Counted from the first letter of the stretch, positions 16,302-23,397 are shown. The stretch: 25,915 nucleotides of DNA from Clostridium sp. UBA4548 (GCF_002387895.1 NZ_DGLI01000014.1:146831-172745), one strand, 5' to 3'. Translations and numbers: made by a program. The notes: generated by a model not told the origin, from the sequence alone.

Positions 16302-16396
16302 GTAAGTATAGGGACCTAAGGTTGAGGTTGCACTTGTACATGAACTTACCTTGGTTCCCTTAAAACATCCTCAATGAGCTAGATGTAACACTGAGG
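16302..16396 (+). promoter_or_regulatory. Structured spacer / leader between coaX and dusB
   Basis: GGGACC-t-AAGGT (16311-16322) can pair with ACCTT-GG-TTCCC (16348-16359). GTAAGT (16302-16307) can instead pair with ACTTAC (16344-16349), overlapping the same right arm. A second stem CCTCA (16369-16373) / TGAGG (16392-16396) follows. There is no T run, so this is not a plain terminator. A possible TATAAT lies just upstream at 16285-16290. It matches no RNA class I know. Confidence 0.45.
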
Positions 16397-16439
16397 AAAC
16401 TTATAGAATCACTAAAAACACTAAAGAATAGGTGAGAAG

Positions 16440-17411
16440 ATGAAAATAGGTAATCTCTATTTTGAAAATCAGGTATCTTTAGCTCCTATGGCTGGTGTAA
16501 CTGACATAGCCTTTAGAGGAATTTGCAAGGAAATGGGTTGTGGACTAGTTTACACAGAGATGGTTAGTGCTAAAGGATTATTTTATAATAGTAAGAACAC
16601 AGAAAGTCTTATGAGAATATCAGAAGAAGAAAAACCAGTAGCTCTTCAAATCTTTGGAAGTGATCCTAAGATTATGGCTCATGCCTGTGAGGTTTTTAAT
16701 ACCATGGAAGAGGTATGTATTGTGGATGTTAATATGGGGTGCCCTGTGCCAAAGATAGTGAAGAATGGAGAGGGATCAGCCTTAATGAGAGATCCTGAGC
16801 TTGCGGCAAGTATAGTAAGGGAAATGAAGAAAGTTTCAAAGAAACCTGTAACTGTTAAGTTTAGAAAGGGTTTTGATGAGAATAATATTAATGCAGTAGA
16901 ATTTGGTAAAGTTCTCGAAGAAGCCGGGGCAGATGCAATTGCTGTACATGGTAGGACTAGAGAGCAAATGTATGAAGGGAAAGCAGATTGGGATATAATA
17001 AGGCGAGTTAAGGAAGGTGTGAACATTCCTGTTATAGGCAATGGAGATGTGTTTTCTGTGGAAGCTGCCATGCGATTGAAGGAATATACTCATTGTGATG
17101 GAATAATGGTTGCGAGAGGCGCTATGGGTAATCCTTGGTTATTTAAACAAATACAACAGGGTTTAAAAGGAGAAGAAATTCTAGAACCATCACCTGTAGA
17201 TAAGGTGAATATGTGTATATTGCATCTTGATTTATCAATGAAATACTTCGAGGAAATTAAAGCAGTTAGAGAAATGAGAAAACATATAGCATGGTATATT
17301 AAGGGATTAAGATATTGCACAGATATAAAGGATAAAATTAATTCTTTGACTAAATACCAAGATGTATTAAATGTGTTAGAAGACTATAAGAGTTCCTTAA
17401 TGGAGGTTTAA
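16440..17411 (+). CDS. dusB: tRNA-dihydrouridine synthase DusB
   Basis: FMN enzyme that reduces uridines in the tRNA D-loop to dihydrouridine with NAD(P)H. The TIM-barrel start has LAPMAGVTD (residues 14-22). The catalytic cysteine is C101 in VNMGCPVPK, followed by the KNGEGSALM loop and the FMN phosphate site segments GNGDV and GIMVARGAMGNPW. The 323-residue length fits the DusB subfamily common in Firmicutes. AGGTGAG is positioned 5 bases before the ATG. It may be transcribed from its own promoter through the structured spacer or by readthrough from coaX. Confidence 0.95.
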   Translation: MKIGNLYFENQVSLAPMAGVTDIAFRGICKEMGCGLVYTEMVSAKGLFYNSKNTESLMRISEEEKPVALQIFGSDPKIMAHACEVFNTMEEVCIVDVNMGCPVPKIVKNGEGSALMRDPELAASIVREMKKVSKKPVTVKFRKGFDENNINAVEFGKVLEEAGADAIAVHGRTREQMYEGKADWDIIRRVKEGVNIPVIGNGDVFSVEAAMRLKEYTHCDGIMVARGAMGNPWLFKQIQQGLKGEEILEPSPVDKVNMCILHLDLSMKYFEEIKAVREMRKHIAWYIKGLRYCTDIKDKINSLTKYQDVLNVLEDYKSSLMEV

Positions 17412-17440
17412 AGCAGATAAATGGTTTAGCTTACCTATTA

Positions 17441-17469
17441 TTGACAATGCGGTAAGTGTGTTTTATAAT
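17441..17469 (+). promoter_or_regulatory. Perfect-consensus promoter upstream of greA
   Basis: TTGACA (17441-17446), exactly 17 bases, TATAAT (17464-17469): 12 of 12 consensus positions. The start would be near 17476, about 260 bases before greA. The -35 sits in the loop of an inverted repeat TTACC (17431-17435) / GGTAA (17451-17455). Confidence 0.88.
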
Positions 17470-17475
17470 AACTTA

Positions 17476-17640
17476 AAGCATTGAAAAATAGCCATAAATA
17501 AATGGTTTGCTACCTGCGGTAAATGACGATAAAGTTAAAGTGATTAAGTACTTTAGGCAACTGGTGAACAACTTTATAGTATATCTTTTTATTAGTAAAT
17601 CATCACGGTGCCTGCTAATTTACATTAATTAAAAATTAGC
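17476..17640 (+). ncRNA. Structured greA leader, possibly yielding a short RNA
   Basis: Downstream of the perfect promoter, TACC-TGC-GGTA forms a small hairpin (~17511-17521). ATAAAGTT (17529-17536) pairs with AACTTTAT (17570-17577), enclosing AAAGT (17537-17541) / ACTTT (17550-17554), with CTTTTTATT shortly after. Then two mutually exclusive hairpins share one strand: GTAAAT (17595-17600) with ATTTAC (17618-17623), or GCTAATTT (17614-17621) with AAATTAGC (17633-17640). No known riboswitch class was recognised. Confidence 0.5.
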
Positions 17641-17735
17641 TTTATGAATAATTACAACTTTAAATTATTGTTTTTAATAATGAATATTTAAATAGAAAGC
17701 ATAGCTTTATTATATAATTGAAGGGGAGAGAAAAA

Positions 17736-18218
17736 ATGAGCGATTCAAAAAAATATATAATGACTTATGAGGGAATAAAGAAACTTGAGGATGAATTAGA
17801 ATATTTAAAAACAGTTAAGAGGAAAGAAATAACTGAAAAAATTAAGGTAGCTTTAGGTTATGGAGATTTAAGTGAAAACTCTGAATATGATGAAGCTAAA
17901 AATGAGCAGGCCTTTGTAGAAGGAAGAATAATTCAACTTGAAAATATGCTAAGAAATGCATCTGTAGTAGATGAAAGTGAAATTGAAAAAGATGTTGTTA
18001 GCATTGGAGCAGTTGCTAGAGTTAAAGATTATGAATTTGATGAAATAGAAGAATATCATATTGTTGGTTCAGCAGAAGCGGATCCGATGGAAAATAAAAT
18101 ATCTAATGAATCACCAGTGGGTAAAGCACTTATTGGTAAAAAAGTAGGAGACATAGTTGAAGTTATTGTTCCAGATGGAATAAACAAGTATGAAGTGTTG
18201 GAAATAAAAAGAGCATAG
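17736..18218 (+). CDS. greA: Transcription elongation factor GreA
   Basis: Binds the RNA polymerase secondary channel and stimulates cleavage of backtracked RNA. The 160-residue protein has the N-terminal coiled coil with DLSENSEYDEAKNEQAFVEGRI (residues ~46-67), whose acidic tip DLSENSEY is the functional loop, and the C-terminal FKBP-like domain ending in SPVGKALIGKKVGDIVEV. ATG 17736 is preferred to an upstream TTG at 17718, because AGGGGAG lies between them at correct distance and the family starts here. It is co-transcribed with lysS, as in many clostridia, and preceded by a long structured leader. Confidence 0.97.
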   Translation: MSDSKKYIMTYEGIKKLEDELEYLKTVKRKEITEKIKVALGYGDLSENSEYDEAKNEQAFVEGRIIQLENMLRNASVVDESEIEKDVVSIGAVARVKDYEFDEIEEYHIVGSAEADPMENKISNESPVGKALIGKKVGDIVEVIVPDGINKYEVLEIKRA

Positions 18219-18229
18219 GAGGAATTTAA

Positions 18230-19789
18230 ATGTCTACAGGAGAAAATAATGTAAATGTACCAGAGTTGGAAGTGGATAATGAACAAATAGAAAACGGAGA
18301 AGCTGAATACAATGAACAAGTAAGGATAAGAAGACAAAAGCTTGCAGAGTTACAAGCTGAAGGAAAAGATCCTTTCGATGTGTATAAGGTTGAAAGAACT
18401 CATACATCTCAGCAAGCTAAAGAAGAATTCGAAGCTTCAGAAGCTTCAGCAGAGACAGAAGAAAAAATTGTAACTATAGCAGGAAGACTTATGTCTAAAA
18501 GAATTCAAGGTAAAGCAGGATTCTGTGATGTTCATGATAGATATGGAAAAATTCAAGTTTATATAAGATTAGATCAAGTAGGAGAAGAACAGTTTAAAGA
18601 TGCTAAGACGTTTGACATTGGAGATTTCTTAGCTGTAACAGGAAAAGTTTTTAGAACTAAGACTGGTGAAGTATCTGTTAAAGCTACTAATGTACAGCTA
18701 ATATCTAAATCTTTAAAACCACTACCAGAAAAATGGCATGGACTTAAAAATCCTGATTTAAAATATAGACAAAGAGAAGTAGATTTAGTTATGAACCAAG
18801 AGGTTAGGGATACTTTCATGAAGAGAGTAAAAATAATCAGTGGTATCAGAGAATTCCTTGACAGCAGAGGATATTTAGAAGTTGAAACTCCTATACTTTC
18901 ACCTATAGCTGGTGGAGCTGCGGCAAGACCATTTACAACTCACCATAATGCATTAGATATAGATATGTACTTAAGAATTGCCACAGAATTATATCTAAAA
19001 AGATGTATAGTTGGAGGATTTGAAAAAGTTTATGATATGGGTAAAAACTTCAGAAATGAAGGAATTGATATAAGACATAACCCAGAATTTACAATGATAG
19101 AACTTTATGAAGCTTATGCTGATTATAATGACATGATGAAGATTACAGAAGATTTAATAGCTCATGTATGTATGAAGGTTCATGGTACAACTAAAGTTAC
19201 ATACCAAGGAACAGAGATAGACCTTACTCCACCATGGAGAAGAATTACTATGGTAGATGCAGTTAAGGAATATTCAGGAGTAGACTTCGCACAAGTGAAA
19301 ACTGATGAGGAAGCTAGAGTCATTGCTAAGGAAAAACACTTAGAGTTCAAAAAGGAATTAAAAGATTGCACAAAGGCAGATGTACTAAATGCGCTATTTG
19401 AGGAGTATGCAGAAGAGCATTTAATTCAACCAACTTTCCTTTGCGATTACCCAGTAGAAATTTCACCACTTACAAAGAAAAAACGTGGAAATGATGAGTT
19501 TACTGAAAGATTTGAAGGCTTTATTTATGGAAGAGAAATATGTAATGCTTACTCAGAACTTAATGATCCAATAGTTCAAAGAGATAGATTCATGCAGCAA
19601 TTAAGAGAGAGGGAACTTGGAGACGATGAAGCGTATATGATAGATGAGGAATTCATGAATGCGCTTGAAGTTGGTATGCCACCAACTGGAGGTCTTGGAA
19701 TAGGAATAGATAGAATAGTAATGTTCTTAACAGATTCTTACTCAATAAGAGATGTAATTCTGTTCCCAACAATGAAACCAATACAATAA
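18230..19789 (+). CDS. lysS: Lysyl-tRNA synthetase, class II
   Basis: Charges tRNA-Lys. An OB-fold anticodon domain (VTIAGRLMSKRIQGKAGF onward, residues ~82-170) precedes a class II catalytic domain with motif 2 around FRNEGIDIRHNPEFTM and motif 3 GLGIGIDRIVMFLTD near the C-terminus. The 519-residue product is 20-30 residues longer than common bacterial LysS, owing to an acidic N-terminal extension (residues 1-28) before the usual NEQVRIRRQKL start. The start is firm: AGGAGG at 18217-18222 overlaps the greA stop and lies 7 bases before the ATG. A terminator follows. Confidence 0.98.
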   Translation: MSTGENNVNVPELEVDNEQIENGEAEYNEQVRIRRQKLAELQAEGKDPFDVYKVERTHTSQQAKEEFEASEASAETEEKIVTIAGRLMSKRIQGKAGFCDVHDRYGKIQVYIRLDQVGEEQFKDAKTFDIGDFLAVTGKVFRTKTGEVSVKATNVQLISKSLKPLPEKWHGLKNPDLKYRQREVDLVMNQEVRDTFMKRVKIISGIREFLDSRGYLEVETPILSPIAGGAAARPFTTHHNALDIDMYLRIATELYLKRCIVGGFEKVYDMGKNFRNEGIDIRHNPEFTMIELYEAYADYNDMMKITEDLIAHVCMKVHGTTKVTYQGTEIDLTPPWRRITMVDAVKEYSGVDFAQVKTDEEARVIAKEKHLEFKKELKDCTKADVLNALFEEYAEEHLIQPTFLCDYPVEISPLTKKKRGNDEFTERFEGFIYGREICNAYSELNDPIVQRDRFMQQLRERELGDDEAYMIDEEFMNALEVGMPPTGGLGIGIDRIVMFLTDSYSIRDVILFPTMKPIQ

Positions 19790-19797
19790 ATAAGAGG

Positions 19798-19830
19798 ATC
19801 TATAGCTTAGGCTATAGATTTTTTTATTTC
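19798..19830 (+). terminator. Terminator after lysS
   Basis: A perfect 9-bp stem ATCTATAGC / GCTATAGAT with a TTAG loop and a T run, 9 bases after the lysS stop. Confidence 0.93.
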
Positions 19831-19864
19831 AATTTAAATATTGTAAAGGAGTTAGAGGAGGTTT

Positions 19865-20428
19865 ATGATTAGAAAAAACGTTATATGGGAGTCTTTAGAT
19901 AATATAGGTCAAGAATCTTTACTAATTATTGAAGAGGATGACAACTTTATTGTGGAATCAGTTGTACTTGGAGTATCTAAAGAGCTACCTTATCGTATCT
20001 GGTACAGCATCGCTTGCGATAGGAAGTGGACGGTGAGAGAAGTTACTATTAAGAGTATAGAAATGAACTGTAAGGAAATAAAATTAATATCAGATGGAAA
20101 CGGCAATTGGAGCATTGATACTACAGTAGCTGAAAACTTAGAGGGATGTGTTGATATTGATATATCAGTAACTCCATTTACAAATACTATACCAATTCGT
20201 AGGTTAAACTTAGAAAAAGGTGAGTTACATAAAATAAATGTAATTTATATAGATGCAATAAGTTTTATGATTAAGCCTGTAACTCAATGCTATACCTATT
20301 TAAGTGAGAAAAATAATGTGCATAAGTATTTATACGAAAATCTATCAAATGGCTTTGCGTCTGAAATTTATGTTGATGATAGTGGGATCGTTATAGAGTA
20401 TCCTGAACTTTATAAAAGAATATTTTAG
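19865..20428 (+). CDS. Putative glycolipid-binding family protein (DUF1089 / PA1994-like)
   Basis: The 187-residue protein matches my memory of Pfam Glycolipid_bind (PF06475). It has a YRIWYSIACDRKWTVREV strand region (43-60), DGNGNWSI (77-84), the hallmark CVDIDISVTPFTNTIPIRRL (95-114) and the closing GIVIEYPELYKRIF. Members adopt a beta-rich spiral fold related to the LolA/LppX lipoprotein carrier fold, but the true function is unknown. There is no signal peptide, so it is cytoplasmic. AGAGGAGG precedes the ATG. It begins about 35 bases after the lysS terminator, with no clear promoter between, so it may depend on readthrough. Confidence 0.82.
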   Translation: MIRKNVIWESLDNIGQESLLIIEEDDNFIVESVVLGVSKELPYRIWYSIACDRKWTVREVTIKSIEMNCKEIKLISDGNGNWSIDTTVAENLEGCVDIDISVTPFTNTIPIRRLNLEKGELHKINVIYIDAISFMIKPVTQCYTYLSEKNNVHKYLYENLSNGFASEIYVDDSGIVIEYPELYKRIF

Positions 20429-20639
20429 TATATGCAGATATATTTTTAGTTTCACTTTGTCTCTAAATTATATATAATTTTGATCTGTTTTAAGCTATGG
20501 GTTAGAGATGTGAAGAGGTTATCTATATCTTTTAGGGAAACCATTTCTCATGAAAATAAAAAAAGTGGCGAAATGGTTACTCTATATAGTAAGTATAAAT
20601 AACAAATATAAAAATTCTTATAAAAAATTTAAAAAGGTG
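20429..20639. other. Intergenic region
   Basis: No gene seen. An inverted repeat AACCATTTC (20539-20547) / GAAATGGTT (20570-20578) with a 22-base A-rich loop has no T run after it. Confidence 0.5.
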
Positions 20640-20667
20640 TTGTATTTTTTGAAAAAGTTGATATAAT
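20640..20667 (+). promoter_or_regulatory. tRNA-Asn promoter
   Basis: TTGTAT (20640-20645), 16 bases, perfect TATAAT (20662-20667), 21 bases before the tRNA. Confidence 0.7.
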
Positions 20668-20688
20668 ATATCTTGTAAGGCATAATAT

Positions 20689-20763
<75 letters not shown>

Positions 20764-20799
20764 TTTTTTTATTTTTTGAAAAATATAATTAAAATTTTA

Positions 20800-20826
20800 G
20801 GATTGGCACTGTGCCAATCTTTTTGT
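20800..20826 (+). terminator. Terminator after tRNA-Asn
   Basis: GATTGGC / GCCAATC stem with an ACTGT loop followed by TTTTTGTTTT. T runs also follow the CCA directly. Confidence 0.88.
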
Positions 20827-21138
20827 TTTAATGAAATCCATAGCTTAATTAAGAGTAATTATAGAGAAGATGATTTAAGATTAAATTATTACTTGTAATT
20901 AGTAGTTTCTTTAAAAGATATATATGAATTAGTTAAGTTACAAATATCTAAGTTACTCTTGAGGAAAGATATGAAAGTTATCGTTAAGGTTGGTGATTAA
21001 ATATAAAATAGGGTATTAGCAAAATCTAATAATGCTTAGTGCTTATATATTAATACATATAAGCATAAAATTTTACAACAATGGGAATGATTTAAGTAAT
21101 ATAATCAATAGAAAAGTATAAAACTTTAATACCTAATC
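20827..21138. other. Intergenic region before the glyS promoters
   Basis: No gene found. A 9-bp hairpin TGCTTATAT (21040-21048) / ATATAAGCA (21057-21065) with an 8-base loop is followed by AT-rich sequence but no T run. Confidence 0.5.
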
Positions 21139-21166
21139 TTGACAATAAAATAAGTTTTGGTAGAAT
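21139..21166 (+). promoter_or_regulatory. glyS leader promoter P1
   Basis: TTGACA (21139-21144), 16 bases, TAGAAT (21161-21166) preceded by TGg. The palindrome AGATTATAATCT (21168-21179) lies over the expected start. Confidence 0.75.
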
Positions 21167-21222
21167 ATAGATTATAATCTTATATAGGTACAGAGAAAAA
21201 ATATATATAATAATATTAATGG

Positions 21223-21251
21223 TTACACATAGTTAGTGTAAATGATATAAT
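21223..21251 (+). promoter_or_regulatory. Possible glyS leader promoter P2 with overlapping inverted repeat
   Basis: TTACAC (21223-21228), 17 bases, perfect TATAAT (21246-21251). The -35 is also the left arm of TTACAC-N7-GTGTAA. It lies closer to the T-box stem I than P1. Confidence 0.45.
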
Positions 21252-21290
21252 ATTATAAATTAGAGAAATAAATACAATTAATATATTAAT

Positions 21291-21473
21291 CGCGATGATA
21301 AAGAAGAGTAACAATAAATTTTTTTATAGAGAGATGATGGTTGGTGAAAATCATTAGAGGATTATTGTGAAGGGAGCTTTTGAGTGAGAGTTTTGAAAGA
21401 TGGGCTATTGCCAATAAGGGTGGAACCGCGGAAGAATTTTCGTCCCTTACTTGGCAATAGCTTTTTTATTTTT
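21291..21473 (+). promoter_or_regulatory. T-box leader of glyS, glycine specifier GGA
   Basis: The T-box core AGGGTGGAACCGCG is at 21417-21430, with the paired CGTCCCTT at 21441-21448. Stem I is closed by ACAATAA (21311-21317) / TTATTGT (21362-21368) and contains the GATGATGGTTGGTG-type distal segment common in clostridial T-boxes. By comparison with other clostridial leaders, the specifier is GGA at 21373-21375, nine bases before the end of CTTTTGAG, which reads Gly. GCTATTGCCAA (21404-21414) pairs with TTGGCAATAGC (21451-21461), followed by a T run, forming the terminator. Uncharged tRNA-Gly is expected to favour readthrough into glyS. Confidence 0.9.
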
Positions 21474-21595
21474 TTATATTAAAACCTAAATAACGTGTTG
21501 TTTTTTTAATGGATTAATGACCAATATGAGTTTTTAATCTAAGCTCAATTTATGGTTAATTATAAAATAAAAATAATTTAATGGAGGTATTGTAT

Positions 21596-22987
21596 ATGGC
21601 TGCAGAATTAACAATGGATAAATTAGTTGCACTATGTAAAAATAGAGGGTTTATATTCTCAGGATCAGAGATTTATGGAGGTCTTGCTAACTCTTGGGAT
21701 TATGGTCCGCTAGGTGTGGAGTTTAAGAATAATGTTAAAAAGGCTTGGTGGAAAAAGTTTGTTCAAGAAAGTCCATATAATGTGGGCCTTGATTGTGCAA
21801 TACTTATGAATCCTGAAGTTTGGGTAGCATCAGGACACGTGGGTGGATTTTCAGATCCTTTAATGGACTGTAAGGAATGTAAAGCAAGATTTAGAGCTGA
21901 CAAACTTGTAGAAGACCATATGACAGCTCAAGGAGCAGAAGTTGCTGTTGCGGATGGTTGGACTAATGAGGAATATAAAGAATATATAGATAAACACGAA
22001 ATTGTATGTCCAAAATGCGGAAAGAGAAATTTTACAGATATAAGAAAGTTCAATCTTATGTTCAAAACTTTCCAAGGAATAACTGAAGATAGCAAAAATG
22101 AAATTTTCTTAAGACCTGAAACAGCACAAGGTATATTTGTAAACTTTAAAAATGCTCAGAGAACATCGAGAAAAAAGGTTCCTTTTGGAATAGCACAAAT
22201 AGGTAAATCTTTTAGAAATGAAATTACACCAGGAAACTTTATATTTAGAACAAGAGAGTTTGAGCAAATGGAACTTGAATTCTTCTGCAAACCAGGAACA
22301 GATTTAGAATGGTTTGGTTACTGGAAGGATTACTGTAAACACTTCTTGTTTAACTTAGGAATGAAAGAGGTTAACTTAAGATTTAGAGACCATAAGGCAG
22401 AAGAATTATCTTTCTATAGTAATGCTACTTGTGATATAGAGTTCTTATTCCCATTTGGATGGGGCGAGCTTTGGGGTATAGCTGACAGAACAGATTATGA
22501 CTTGAAGAAACACATGGAACATTCAGGGGAGGATTTAAGTTACTTAGATCCAGTTACAAACGAAAAATACGTACCTTATTGCATAGAACCTTCTCTTGGG
22601 GCTGATAGAGTTGCATTAGCATTCTTATGCAATGCTTATGAGGAAGAAGAGCTTGAAGGCGGAGATGTAAGAACAGTAATGCACTTACACCCTGCACTTG
22701 CACCGTTTAAAGCTGCAGTACTACCGTTGAGCAAGAAATTAAGCGATAAGGCTCTTGAGGTTTATTCTATGCTTTCTAAAAAATTCAATGTAGATTATGA
22801 TGAGGCAGGAAGTATTGGAAAGAGATACAGAAGAGAAGATGAAATAGGAACCCCGTTCTGTATAACCGTTGACTTTGATACTTTGGAAGATAATACTGTA
22901 ACTGTTAGAGATAGGGATACAATGGAGCAAATCAGACTTTCTGTTGAAGAGCTTACTAAATATATCGAAGAAAGAATTGAATTTTAA
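21596..22987 (+). CDS. glyS: Glycyl-tRNA synthetase, dimeric alpha2 type
   Basis: Charges tRNA-Gly. This is the eukaryote/archaea-like single-chain form (class IIa), not the alpha2beta2 GlyQ/GlyS form. The N-terminus has RGFIFSGSEIYGGLANSWDYGP, followed by a four-cysteine element (CKECKARF and CPKCGKRN) typical of the insertion in this form. Motif 2 is near FRNEITPGNFIFRTREFEQ, motif 3 near EPSLGADRVALAFL, and a C-terminal anticodon-binding domain follows. The 463-residue length is standard. ATG 21596 is preferred to the in-frame ATG at 21581, because GGAGGT (21583-21588) lies between them at correct spacing and would be inside the coding region otherwise. The upstream glycine T-box confirms the specificity. 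Confidence 0.97.
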   Translation: MAAELTMDKLVALCKNRGFIFSGSEIYGGLANSWDYGPLGVEFKNNVKKAWWKKFVQESPYNVGLDCAILMNPEVWVASGHVGGFSDPLMDCKECKARFRADKLVEDHMTAQGAEVAVADGWTNEEYKEYIDKHEIVCPKCGKRNFTDIRKFNLMFKTFQGITEDSKNEIFLRPETAQGIFVNFKNAQRTSRKKVPFGIAQIGKSFRNEITPGNFIFRTREFEQMELEFFCKPGTDLEWFGYWKDYCKHFLFNLGMKEVNLRFRDHKAEELSFYSNATCDIEFLFPFGWGELWGIADRTDYDLKKHMEHSGEDLSYLDPVTNEKYVPYCIEPSLGADRVALAFLCNAYEEEELEGGDVRTVMHLHPALAPFKAAVLPLSKKLSDKALEVYSMLSKKFNVDYDEAGSIGKRYRREDEIGTPFCITVDFDTLEDNTVTVRDRDTMEQIRLSVEELTKYIEERIEF

Positions 22988-23123
22988 TTAAATCTAAAAT
23001 ATATATAGAAAAATATGAAGTTTTTTACATGTAAGGTATTTAACTTTGGATAATAAAGTATATTTTAAGGATTTTATTAAAAGAAAAGAATTTGTTTAAA
23101 GAGCTATATATGACTAATTTGAA

Positions 23124-23155
23124 AAAAGTCCATGGATTAAATCCATGGACTTTTA
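23124..23155 (+). terminator. Terminator downstream of glyS
   Basis: A 14-bp perfect stem AAAAGTCCATGGAT / ATCCATGGACTTTT with a TAA loop. It is symmetrical (A run before, T run after) and so possibly bidirectional. It lies about 140 bases after the glyS stop. Confidence 0.9.
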
Positions 23156-23243
23156 AAATTGCTAAAGAATAAATTTCAATATAAATATACCTGTTTTTAT
23201 AAGGCTAAAGCTTGCAAATATATGGCTTGAACAAATTTTCGAT

Positions 23244-23270
23244 AAAAAAATAACCGGATTTTCATCCGGT
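23244..23270 (-). terminator. Reverse-strand terminator of the candidate small RNA
   Basis: On the reverse strand, ACCGGAT-GAAA-ATCCGGT followed by TATTTTTTT. On the forward strand the hairpin is followed by AAAATA, so it works only in reverse orientation. Confidence 0.88.
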
Positions 23271-23353
23271 AAAATAGGGTTTAATCATGGGGATATGTTA
23301 TGTGTTATGTTAAAACTTTGGGGAATCGTTTTAACATATTTCCTTACGGCACA
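23245..23353 (-). ncRNA. Candidate small RNA on the reverse strand
   Basis: Read on the reverse strand: a promoter at 23388-23360, a predicted start near 23353, then an 11-bp hairpin (23338-23328 with 23316-23306) whose 11-base loop carries UUCCCC, a second single-stranded AUCCCC (about 23292-23297), and a terminator with a GAAA tetraloop and seven T at 23270-23244. Length is about 110 nt. The 5' bases AUGUG can pair with CACAU after the first hairpin. No family is recognised. A 10-codon frame lies inside it. Confidence 0.6.
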
Positions 23354-23359
23354 TGAGTT

Positions 23360-23397
23360 AGTATAACATATCGAAATTTGTAAATCAATATGTCGAA
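23360..23397 (-). promoter_or_regulatory. Promoter of the candidate small RNA with a Spo0A-box match
   Basis: On the reverse strand: TTGATT (23388-23383), 17 bases, TATACT (23365-23360) preceded by TGt (extended -10). On the forward strand, TGTCGAA (23391-23397) is an exact 0A-box heptamer two bases from the -35. A one-mismatch copy TATCGAA (23369-23375) lies within the spacer. Confidence 0.6.

Noticed and set aside
23253..23270. Forward-strand terminator at the ACCGGAT hairpin
   Set aside because: On the forward strand the hairpin is followed by AAAATA, not T; the T run exists only on the reverse strand.
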